6,846 nt of DNA, from assembly GCA_030043675.1 (NCBI GenBank), contig JASHXG010000120.1, forward strand, positions 1 through 6,846, in the 5' to 3' direction. The position numbers and the translations under genes were made by a program. The notes beneath the pieces are model-generated. The model did no database searches, had not been told where the DNA came from, and saw only the letters and a list, made by a program, of their open reading frames with translations. Each line of letters starts with the position of its first letter. Positions within the stretch are counted from its first letter, which is position 1. Origin of the DNA: Vulcanimicrobiota bacterium. Its GTDB lineage: Bacteria > Vulcanimicrobiota > Vulcanimicrobiia > Vulcanimicrobiales > Vulcanimicrobiaceae. Shown here piece by piece: positions 1-5,003 of this stretch.

Positions 1-194
1 TAGAGAGTCGTAGCAGTAGTAGAGCGGTGTAAATTGCGGACAAGTCTCCAATCGCTCGCGCTGGCGCGGATCCGGGCTAGGGATAACCGTGTGGAGACCG
101 GTTGCCGGTCATGCACCCGGTCCACGCGGCGAGAGCAGTGGGTGAGTTATCCTTGCGGGTAGGCTCGCCCTGTGCGCAAGGCTGTGGGGAGCCC
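1..194. other. oriC, left part: dnaA-downstream intergenic region with DnaA-box cluster
   Basis: This non-coding stretch lies just after the dnaA stop and runs off the left edge; dnaN, the usual neighbour, would lie beyond it. DnaA-box-like 9-mers scored against TTATCCACA are: TTGTCCGCA (minus, 35-43, 7/9), TTATCCCTA (minus, 78-86, 7/9), GTCTCCACA (minus, 90-98, 7/9) and TTATCCTTG (plus, 147-155, 6/9). All are degenerate, but three lie within 64 bp in the same orientation as dnaA. A small hairpin (GACCG/CGGTC, 96-110) abuts the 90-98 box. On the dnaA coding strand the order is boxes first, then a CTACTA-type run, as in the B. subtilis dnaA-dnaN origin. The origin assignment is inference from context and motifs. 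Confidence 0.6.
11..22 (+). promoter_or_regulatory. candidate DnaA-trio (origin unwinding element)
   Basis: The plus strand reads TAG-CAG-TAG-TAG in strict 3-nt phase, so the dnaA coding strand reads CTACTACTGCTA. DnaA-trios are 5'-(T/G)A(G/A)-3' repeats on the strand where DnaA assembles as a single-strand filament. Three of these four units fit and CAG is off by one base. The nearest box-like 9-mer is TTGTCCGCA at 35-43, 12 bp away, on the side expected from B. subtilis. The AT-rich duplex-unwinding region would have to lie beyond the left edge and cannot be seen. Twelve bases could match by chance, so this is suggestive only. Confidence 0.35.
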
Positions 195-203
195 TTACGG
201 GCT
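190..203 (-). terminator. weak hairpin at the dnaA stop codon
   Basis: AGCCC (190-194) pairs with GGGCT (199-203), giving a 5-bp stem with a 4-nt loop (GTAA as read on the dnaA strand). The dnaA TAA stop is at 195-197, inside the loop. No U-tract follows on the minus strand, so intrinsic termination is doubtful. It may be chance or part of origin structure. Confidence 0.2.
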
Positions 204-1547
204 TTGGCACATGGCGATGAGCTGGCGAATCTTGTTGCGATAGGCTTCGTCGCGCTGCATTTGCTCCTTGATCTTGTCGCGCGCGTACATGACCGTGGTG
301 TGGTCCTTCTTGCCGAAGTCCCGGGCGATTTGCGGCAGCGAATAGTTGGTCAGCTCGGTCGCGATGTACATCGCGATCTGCCGGGGTGCGGCCAGGCGCT
401 GGTCGCGCCGCCCGTTGTCCATCTCCTTCACCGTTAGACCGTGCGCGCCCGAAACCGTTTCTTTAATCTTCGCAATCGTGATGCGGTGCAGCGGCACTTG
501 CGCGACGGCACTCTTGAGAACTTCGGCAGCGAGATCGGTCGTGATCGGCGCCTTGGTGAGCGACGCGTAGGCAACCACTCGGATCAGCGCGCCTTCCAGC
601 TCGCGGATGTTCGAAGGGATCACTTTCGCGATGAAAGAGGTCACTTCGACCGGAACCGGGATGTTCTCGCTCTCGGCTTTCTTGCGCAGGATTGCCTCGC
701 GCGTCTCGAGATCCGGCGCCTGAATGTCGGTCAGCAGGCCCCATTCGAAACGCGAACGCAGCCGGGCTTCCAGCGTCTGAATCTCCTTGGGCGGGCGGTC
801 CGATGAGATGATCAGCTGCCGCCCGGACTCGTGCAGCGCATTAAAGGTGTGAAAGAACTCTTCTTGCGTCGTTTCCTTACCGGCCAAGAACTGAATGTCG
901 TCGATGAGCAGCACGTCAACTTGACGGTAGCGGTTGCGAAACTCGGGCGTACGGTTGTTCTGCAGCGCAATGATGAATTCGTTGGTGAATTTTTCGCACG
1001 TTACGTAGACGACGTTAGTCGCAAGATTGTCCTGGACGACGCGGTGGCCGATCGCATGCATCAAGTGCGTCTTGCCCAAACCGACGCCGCCGTAGAGAAA
1101 AAGCGGGTTGTAGGCGCGCGCCGGCGCGCCGGCAACGGCTTGCGCAGCTGCGTGCGCGAACCGATTGGAGTTTCCAACGACGAACTCCTCAAACGTATAA
1201 CGAACATTAAGGTTAGCGGTGCGCAGCTCGTCGGAGGGGCGAGGTACGACGCCGGCGCCGCCGCGCGCGCCGTCGCCTGGCTCGGCCACCGAGAGACGCA
1301 GCTCGACGTCGGTTCCAAACAGCTCGCTCAAGACCCCGATCATCTGCGCGCGCAGCTTGCTCCCTACCCAGTCCTGAGCGAACTTGCTGTGTACGGCCAG
1401 GTGCAGCTCGTTGCCATGGAACGAGATAAAGCGGATCGGCTTGATCCACATCTCAAAGACGGGCTTTGAGAACGTTCGTTCTAACGTCCCAAGAGCAGAT
1501 TGCCAGAGCTCGTTTGAGATGTCCGAATTGCCGATCGCAAGCGCCAT
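195..1547 (-). CDS. dnaA: chromosomal replication initiator protein DnaA
   Basis: Full-length DnaA of 450 residues. DnaA binds 9-bp boxes at oriC, oligomerises as an ATP-bound AAA+ filament, melts the origin and loads DnaB helicase. Domain I is about residues 10-85. Domain II is a short Gly/Pro-rich linker, about 86-113. Domain III is the AAA+ core with Walker A GGVGLGKT (153-160), Walker B LLIDDIQF (213-220), sensor I near IISSDRPP (246-253), box VII RLRSRFEWG (262-270) and sensor II NIRELEGAL (313-321). Domain IV is the DNA-binding domain, with its signature as DHTTVMYA (415-422) where a DHTTV(L/I)HA form is common. The ATG at 1547 is supported by a good ribosome site at 1556-1562 and by the normal N-terminus. 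DnaA boxes lie on both sides, so autoregulation is plausible. No dnaN is visible. Confidence 0.98.
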   Translation of the reverse strand: MALAIGNSDISNELWQSALGTLERTFSKPVFEMWIKPIRFISFHGNELHLAVHSKFAQDWVGSKLRAQMIGVLSELFGTDVELRLSVAEPGDGARGGAGVVPRPSDELRTANLNVRYTFEEFVVGNSNRFAHAAAQAVAGAPARAYNPLFLYGGVGLGKTHLMHAIGHRVVQDNLATNVVYVTCEKFTNEFIIALQNNRTPEFRNRYRQVDVLLIDDIQFLAGKETTQEEFFHTFNALHESGRQLIISSDRPPKEIQTLEARLRSRFEWGLLTDIQAPDLETREAILRKKAESENIPVPVEVTSFIAKVIPSNIRELEGALIRVVAYASLTKAPITTDLAAEVLKSAVAQVPLHRITIAKIKETVSGAHGLTVKEMDNGRRDQRLAAPRQIAMYIATELTNYSLPQIARDFGKKDHTTVMYARDKIKEQMQRDEAYRNKIRQLIAMCQSP

Positions 1548-1555
1548 GCTTTGCG

Positions 1556-1562
1556 TCCTCTC
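1556..1562 (-). promoter_or_regulatory. ribosome binding site of dnaA
   Basis: On the minus strand this reads GAGAGGA, 8 nt before the ATG at 1547. It is a strong Shine-Dalgarno match and fixes the dnaA start. It contrasts with rpmA and obg, which show no such element. Confidence 0.75.
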
Positions 1563-1799
1563 GTTTGAAGAAGTAGCACCACGCAGCGGTCCCCAAGCGA
1601 GAGGAGTCGGACTGCGCCACCCCCGTGAGGCGCGGCATGTTGGCTTAATGAAGCGTTGCTCCTGCGGGTTCTATGCACGATCTTATGCACTTATCCACAG
1701 ATTGGCGCGCACGATATTACCGGGATTTTTCCGCCTTATGAACTGCCTGCGGCAAGCGGTCTCCCCGGCTCGAATTGCTCGGCAGAATAAGGTCTCAAA

Positions 1800-1815
1800 G
1801 CCCCCTCAAAGGGGC
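1800..1815 (-). terminator. hairpin at the stop of the KGG-motif gene
   Basis: GCCCC (1800-1804) can pair with GGGGC (1811-1815); an alternative register pairs CCCCT (1802-1806) with AGGGG (1810-1814) around a 3-nt loop. The TGA of the minus-strand gene (1806-1808) lies within it. Downstream on the minus strand there are only three T residues, so termination would be weak. It would separate that gene from the dnaA leader. Confidence 0.35.
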
Positions 1816-2105
1816 CGATCCAGGGTCTTCTCCACAAGGCTATCCACAGGTGTGGAAAGCCGGGAAGTGGGTTTCTTTGCCCACCTAGCCTCGGCGGCTT
1901 TGCGAGCGCTTTCCTTGCGCTCGTCCTCGGTCATGGTTTCTAGCCGCCTTTTGCCGCCCTTGAGGCCACCCTTGCGCCCTAAAGCAACAGCGGCAGGGTC
2001 TTTCCCGTCAGACAGCCGGCGCGGTTCTTCGCCCGTCAGTTGGGCTAGAACCGAATGGGCGGCCCGGATCGGATCAGACGGAGGCTTGCGAGAGCGCTTT
2101 GGCAT
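1806..2105 (-). CDS. small basic KGG-motif protein, conserved hypothetical
   Basis: The protein is 99 residues, strongly basic, with no signal peptide or membrane segment. It has a recognisable core: DPAAVALGRKGGLKGG at about 36-51, then a helix-forming basic stretch ending ERKESARKAAEARW (62-75). Small proteins with this 'PAAVALGR-KGG-KGG ... ARKAA-ARW' arrangement are, from memory, common in soil bacteria and sometimes labelled histone H1-like. Their function is not known to me. Basic charge suggests nucleic-acid binding, but that is inference. The ATG at 2105 has no Shine-Dalgarno. A TATGCT at 2112-2117 lies 6 nt upstream, so a leaderless message is possible. The C-terminal tail (from about 79) lies past the conserved core, and its STPVDS (84-89) is the translation of DnaA-box sequence. 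Confidence 0.75.
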   Translation of the reverse strand: MPKRSRKPPSDPIRAAHSVLAQLTGEEPRRLSDGKDPAAVALGRKGGLKGGKRRLETMTEDERKESARKAAEARWAKKPTSRLSTPVDSLVEKTLDRPL

Positions 2106-2119
2106 ATAGAAAGCATACC

Positions 2120-2314
2120 ATGCCTGCCAAGCGGCTATGGGCCATCTCCATTTGCCTCTTTTTGCTTTGGATCGGTCTTACCGCGGCTTGGTGGTGGATA
2201 GTCCTTGTTCATCCGCCCTGGTCTCTTCCGCCCACCCGGGCGCTCGTCCGGGCCTTAGTCCAAGCCGAGAGAATCCTGCCTATGCCGACTTGGTTCCGGC
2301 GACCACCCCATTAG
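2120..2314 (+). CDS. hypothetical small membrane protein
   Basis: This would encode 64 residues with one strong transmembrane segment, about residues 7-30, including a WWW run, followed by a Pro/Arg-rich tail. I do not recognise a family. The ATG at 2120 is preferred over an upstream in-frame start at 2099, because 2099 would overlap the divergent gene's start. An AGAAAG about 7 nt upstream is at best a weak ribosome site. The gene is divergent from the KGG-motif gene, with only 14 bp between start codons. Codon use is less GC-rich at third positions than in obg or nadD. It may not be a real gene. Confidence 0.35.
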   Translation: MPAKRLWAISICLFLLWIGLTAAWWWIVLVHPPWSLPPTRALVRALVQAERILPMPTWFRRPPH

Positions 2315-2418
2315 GTCCACCAAGCGCAATTAACCGCCAATTTTCAAAGGGGACCACTACCGAAAGCCGTGGAGTGAGCCGGGTTGGGTGCGACGTTTGG
2401 TCAATCTAGCAGGCGTGC

Positions 2419-2718
2419 CTAGAGCGGCAAGCAGGGCCCTTTGAGTATTGCAAAGCCCCACGAGAAGGTGGCAGCCGCCGTTACAAGGGCAGCCAATAGA
2501 GCTGCAGGTAGCCGGATGTCTGAGCGAACGAGGCGACCGATGGCGAAGCCTGCGAACGCAAACGGTAGCCAGAGCATAAAGGCGGGCGGAATCCCGAGAA
2601 TGATTTGAAAGGCCACTAGCTCGGGCCGATCCGGCAGACACGAATGAAGTATGGTTCCAAGAACAAAAGCAAAAGCCGCCGGAAAGGCGAGGACCGCACC
2701 GATCAGGCCGCGACGCAC
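2419..2718 (-). CDS. hypothetical membrane protein with three predicted transmembrane segments
   Basis: The protein is 99 residues and mostly hydrophobic. Likely membrane helices lie at about residues 5-24, 35-62 (possibly a long or kinked segment) and 71-91, with basic residues at the N-terminus and in the second loop. I do not recognise a family. I chose the GTG at 2718 because GGAG lies 9 nt upstream on the minus strand. A TTG at 2733 would add five residues but has no such element. The gene stands alone, divergent from the toxin-antitoxin cassette. No clear promoter was seen. The regular hydrophobic pattern over its whole length makes a real gene more likely than a chance frame. Confidence 0.6.
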   Translation of the reverse strand: MRRGLIGAVLAFPAAFAFVLGTILHSCLPDRPELVAFQIILGIPPAFMLWLPFAFAGFAIGRLVRSDIRLPAALLAALVTAAATFSWGFAILKGPCLPL

Positions 2719-2779
2719 TTGACCATGCTCCAACCCGGATCGCGTTGACGGTTAGAGCTAGCCGACCCCTCGCCCGCCC

Positions 2780-2807
2780 TTGACATTGTAGTACAGAGTG
2801 TTACAAA
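2780..2807 (+). promoter_or_regulatory. promoter of the toxin-antitoxin-like cassette
   Basis: A perfect -35 TTGACA (2780-2785) is followed after 16 nt by TACAAA (2802-2807, 4/6 to TATAAT). An extended -10 TGT lies directly before it at 2799-2801. Predicted transcription start is about 2814, roughly 15 nt before the proposed toxin start. It is one of the two best sigma-70-type promoters I can see in the window. Confidence 0.7.
2786..2806. promoter_or_regulatory. imperfect palindromic operator between -35 and -10
   Basis: Left half TTGTAGTAC (2786-2794), spacer AGA, right half GTGTTACAA (2798-2806). The halves are inverted repeats matching at 7 of 9 positions. The palindrome fills the space between the -35 and -10 and overlaps the -10. 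Ribbon-helix-helix antitoxins commonly repress their own operon by binding such sites as dimers. The RHH protein at 3121-3357 is the obvious candidate binder. Binding itself is inference. Confidence 0.6.
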
Positions 2808-2828
2808 TAGCTACACACGCCCCGAGTC

Positions 2829-3104
2829 ATTGAACCGCTTTATTGGGACGATGACAATGTTAATCATCTTTGGCAAAGCCATCATGTTACACCCGACGAG
2901 GTCGACGAGCTTTTGTTTGGAGTCGATGGTGAAGAGGCGGTCTACCGCCAGCGCCGTGACGGCGATTACTTGGTAATCTACGGCCAAACCGGGTCGGGGC
3001 GCTGGCTAAAACTGGTCGGCGAATTCTTGGCTGACGGTCGATTTCGCGTCTTCGCGGCACGCGATATGGACGATTTCGAGAGACGCGCTTTCCATCGACG
3101 ATAA
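2829..3104 (+). CDS. BrnT-like toxin candidate, non-canonical or lost start
   Basis: The conserved reading frame gives 91 residues from the ATT at 2829. It resembles BrnT-family toxins (RelE-like ribonucleases that cleave RNA). An early Trp-Asp segment (about 6-10) is followed by VTPDEVDELLFG (20-31). The C-terminal strand-helix is RFRVFAARDM (71-80) then ERRAF (84-88), matching the family's R-x-x-S/A-A-R ... ERR ending. The frame is closed upstream by TAG at 2808, and no ATG, GTG or TTG occurs before TTG at 2913. Starting at 2913 would leave 63 residues and drop the conserved N-terminal segment. The real start may therefore be ATT 2829, or the original start was lost and the toxin is crippled. 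The RHH gene follows after 16 nt. Family assignment is by pattern only. Confidence 0.6.
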   Translation: MEPLYWDDDNVNHLWQSHHVTPDEVDELLFGVDGEEAVYRQRRDGDYLVIYGQTGSGRWLKLVGEFLADGRFRVFAARDMDDFERRAFHRR

Positions 3105-3120
3105 AAAGGGAAAAACAGCT

Positions 3121-3357
3121 ATGGCAACGACGACGAAAAAAACTCGAGAACAGATGATCCGTGAGCTCGAGCGGTCGCAACCGCACGAAGTTGAACGCGC
3201 GGAGATCGTCAAGAGCGCGCGCGAGCATTCTCCGATCTCTGTTCGCTTGAGTGCACCCCTACTTGAAGCTCTGGATCGCCTCTCAGAGAGACAGCACCGG
3301 AACCGAAGCAACTTGATCCAGCACATACTGTGGCAATACGTCCACGAGCACCGCTAA
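3121..3357 (+). CDS. ribbon-helix-helix (CopG/BrnA-type) antitoxin candidate
   Basis: The protein is 78 residues. The C-terminal half is a clear ribbon-helix-helix DNA-binding domain: strand PISVRLS (38-44), helix A from about 45 to 58 (LLEALDRLSER), a short turn HRNR, and helix B from about 63 to 77 (NLIQHILWQYVHEH). The charged N-terminal half is the likely toxin-binding part. It starts at ATG 3121, with AAGGGA 9 nt upstream and 16 nt after the toxin stop. The order toxin first, RHH antitoxin second, is that of BrnT-BrnA. It probably represses its own promoter through the palindrome at 2786-2806 and neutralises the upstream product. It could alternatively be a plain CopG-type regulator with an unrelated neighbour. 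Confidence 0.75.
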   Translation: MATTTKKTREQMIRELERSQPHEVERAEIVKSAREHSPISVRLSAPLLEALDRLSERQHRNRSNLIQHILWQYVHEHR

Positions 3358-3406
3358 GCTCGTGTGTGTTTCGCTGGTCGCGCGTTGGGCGTGAAGGCCG
3401 AGAAAG

Positions 3407-3428
3407 GCCCCCTTGGAATCCTGGGGGC
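3407..3428 (+). terminator. GC-rich hairpin between the antitoxin gene and rpmA
   Basis: GCCCCC (3407-3412) pairs with GGGGGC (3423-3428), a perfect 6-bp stem. The 10-nt loop itself holds GG-AAT-CC. No U-tract follows (GCTCTGG), so it is not a classical intrinsic terminator. It overlaps the -35 of the rpmA promoter and would form only in RNA reading through from the toxin-antitoxin cassette. It may slow that read-through. Confidence 0.4.
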
Positions 3429-3441
3429 GCTCTGGTACAAT
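3413..3441 (+). promoter_or_regulatory. rpmA-obg-nadD operon promoter
   Basis: TTGGAA (3413-3418, 4/6 to TTGACA), an ideal 17-nt spacer, then TACAAT (3436-3441, 5/6 to TATAAT) with an extended -10 TGG at 3433-3435. Only 9 nt separate the -10 from the rpmA ATG at 3451, so transcription should begin at about 3447-3451. The resulting mRNA would have essentially no 5' leader. Confidence 0.7.
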
Positions 3442-3450
3442 CAGCCGGCT

Positions 3451-3729
3451 ATGTTCCTATTCGATCTTCAGCTCTTCGCCTCTAAGAAGGGGGCGGGATC
3501 GACCCGTAACGGGCGGGATTCCAATGCCCAGCGCCTCGGGGTTAAGCGCTTTGCAGGCGAGCAAGTGGTCGCTGGGAACATCCTGGTCCGCCAACGCGGC
3601 ACGAAGTTCTATCCCGGCTCGAACGTCGGCATCGGGCGCGACCATACCCTTTTCGCGCTGATCGACGGGACCGTCGAGTTCAGCAACGGCGGTGCGCGCA
3701 AGCACGTCTCCGTGGTGCCCGCAGCCTAG
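3451..3729 (+). CDS. rpmA: 50S ribosomal protein bL27 with cleavable N-terminal extension
   Basis: The protein is 92 residues. bL27 sits at the peptidyl transferase centre, its N-terminal tail reaching toward the tRNA acceptor ends. The core is canonical: SKKGAGSTRNGRDS (11-24) and the family signature GNILVRQRGTKFYPG (42-56). The first nine residues, MFLFDLQLF, form a Firmicutes-type extension ending in the motif that the cysteine protease Prp cleaves (LQ-F-F before Ala). Here it is LQLF before A10, so the mature protein would begin ASKKGAG. No Shine-Dalgarno precedes the ATG, consistent with the near-leaderless promoter. Usual neighbours rplU and prp are absent upstream, their place taken by the toxin-antitoxin cassette. 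obg follows 11 nt after the stop. Confidence 0.97.
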   Translation: MFLFDLQLFASKKGAGSTRNGRDSNAQRLGVKRFAGEQVVAGNILVRQRGTKFYPGSNVGIGRDHTLFALIDGTVEFSNGGARKHVSVVPAA

Positions 3730-3740
3730 CCGAACGCGCG

Positions 3741-5003
3741 CTGCAATTCATTGACGAGGTAGAGATCTCGGTTGCCGCCGGGAACGGCGGTGACGGCATC
3801 GTTGCCTGGCGGCGCGAGAAGTACATTCCCAAGGGCGGTCCGGCCGGCGGCGACGGCGGCCACGGCGGCAGCGTCTATCTCGAATCGACGCCCGAGCTCT
3901 CCACGCTGGTCGAGTTTCGTTTTCGGCGCGCCTTCGCGGCCGAGTCCGGCAAACCGGGCGGACCTTCGAACAAATCCGGCCGGAGCGGTCAAGACCTGAC
4001 GATTTCCGTTCCGGTCGGGACGCTCGTCTACCGGGCCAGTGAAGGAAAGTCCGAAGTCCTTCTCACCGACCTCGCTCAGGCCGGTGCGCGCGCGCTGGTC
4101 GCCAAAGGCGGCCGCGGCGGATTGGGCAATCAGCATTTTGCAACCAGCGTCCGTCAGGCGCCGCGCGTCGCCGAGAAAGGCGAACCGGGCGAGCGATGCA
4201 CGCTGCGCCTGGAGCTGCGGCTGCTCGCTGATTGCGGCATCGTCGGTGTTCCCAATGCCGGCAAGTCGACGCTGCTTTCGGTCGTTTCGGCGGCGCGCCC
4301 GAAGATCGCCGACTATCCGTTTACGACGCTCGAGCCGCAGCTGGGTGTCGTGCGCGTCTCCGACGACGAGTCGTTCGTGATGGTGGACGTCCCCGGGCTG
4401 GTCGAAGGTGCGCACGAAGGCGCCGGCCTGGGCGATCGATTCCTCAGACACCTCGAGCGAACGCGCGCCTTCGTGCATCTGCTCGACGGCGCGAAGCCGC
4501 TCGACGACATTCTACACGACATCGCGACGATCGAAGGCGAGCTGCGCGCCTGGAATCCGCATTTGCTCGAAAAGCCGGCCTTGCTGGTACTCAATAAGCT
4601 CGACCTTCCATCGGCGCGTGAATCGCTGGAACGGCTGCGCGAGCAGTTTCCCGGCATACGCGCCATCAGCGCAGCAACGCGCGAAGGCGTGCGCGACTTG
4701 ATCTTCGCGATTTGGCAGAAGATCGAGCACGCGCCGATCCCGGAAACGGTCGCACCTCCGGCGCGCATCGAGCTGGTCGCGCGCGATGCGTTTCGTATCG
4801 AGCGTCAACGCGACGGCGCGTTCCTCATTTCGGGCGACCGGGTCGAACGGCTTGCGGCGATGACGAACTTCGATTCCGACGAGGGGCTGGCGCGTTTCGA
4901 GCGCGCGCTCGCGAGGATGGGCGTGGAGAAAAAGTTGCGCGACCTCGGCGCGGCCGAAGGGGATACGGTTCGCATCGGGCCGTACGAGTTCACCTACTCA
5001 TGA
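3741..5003 (+). CDS. obg: ribosome-assembly GTPase Obg, probable CTG start
   Basis: Obg is an essential GTPase that binds the 50S subunit and acts in its late assembly and in stress signalling. From CTG 3741 the protein is 420 residues. The Gly-rich Obg fold is residues 1-158. The G domain has G1 GVPNAGKS (169-176), G2-region PFTTLEPQLG, G3 DVPG (216-219), G4 NKLD (285-288) and G5 SAA (310-312). A C-terminal OCT domain spans about 342-420, as in B. subtilis Obg. The sequence after CTG, QFIDEV, aligns residue for residue with the E. coli start MKFVDEA. No ATG, GTG or TTG exists in this frame before TTG 4122, which would delete the whole Obg fold and is not credible. No clear Shine-Dalgarno is present; rpmA ends 11 nt upstream, so coupling is likely. 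Confidence 0.95.
   Translation: MQFIDEVEISVAAGNGGDGIVAWRREKYIPKGGPAGGDGGHGGSVYLESTPELSTLVEFRFRRAFAAESGKPGGPSNKSGRSGQDLTISVPVGTLVYRASEGKSEVLLTDLAQAGARALVAKGGRGGLGNQHFATSVRQAPRVAEKGEPGERCTLRLELRLLADCGIVGVPNAGKSTLLSVVSAARPKIADYPFTTLEPQLGVVRVSDDESFVMVDVPGLVEGAHEGAGLGDRFLRHLERTRAFVHLLDGAKPLDDILHDIATIEGELRAWNPHLLEKPALLVLNKLDLPSARESLERLREQFPGIRAISAATREGVRDLIFAIWQKIEHAPIPETVAPPARIELVARDAFRIERQRDGAFLISGDRVERLAAMTNFDSDEGLARFERALARMGVEKKLRDLGAAEGDTVRIGPYEFTYS

Larger units (their letters stand above)
1548..1860. other. oriC, right part: dnaA-upstream DnaA-box cluster
   Basis: This region upstream of dnaA contains one perfect DnaA box, TTATCCACA (plus, 1691-1699). It shares one base with TTATGCACT (1683-1691, 7/9). 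A second group has TTCTCCACA (plus, 1828-1836, 8/9), CTATCCACA (plus, 1840-1848, 8/9) and CTTTCCACA (minus, 1851-1859, 7/9). A short AT-richer patch lies at about 1711-1730, but there is no extended AT tract. No convincing gene occupies 1548-1805; rpmH, often found here, was looked for and not seen. The dnaA promoter must lie here, but I could not pick a -35/-10 pair with confidence. The box group at 1828-1859 lies inside the 3' end of the next gene. Confidence 0.7.

Noticed and set aside
1120..1133. 14-bp perfect palindrome GCCGGCGCGCCGGC in dnaA
   Set aside because: It encodes ordinary Ala/Gly/Pro/Arg residues between domain III motifs and is explained by GC-rich codon use.
102..1469. Long plus-strand open frames opposite dnaA
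   Set aside because: They are antisense shadows of a full-length, motif-complete DnaA, expected in GC-rich DNA.
1649..2109. Plus-strand open frame upstream of dnaA beginning MKRCSCG, briefly considered as a divergent rpmH (L34, which starts MKRT)
   Set aside because: After the first three residues it has none of the L34 sequence, and it runs antisense through the DnaA boxes and the KGG-motif gene.
2357..2641. 94-residue minus-strand frame overlapping 2419-2718
   Set aside because: It is the alternate frame of the hydrophobic protein gene, with Arg/Ser-rich sequence typical of a shadow and no ribosome site.
3726..4478. 250-residue minus-strand frame across obg
   Set aside because: It is antisense to the conserved Obg G domain and N-terminal fold and shows no family features.
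4122..5003. obg starting at TTG 4122 (293 residues)
   Set aside because: The conserved Obg fold continues upstream without a stop to the CTG at 3741; starting here would remove an essential domain.
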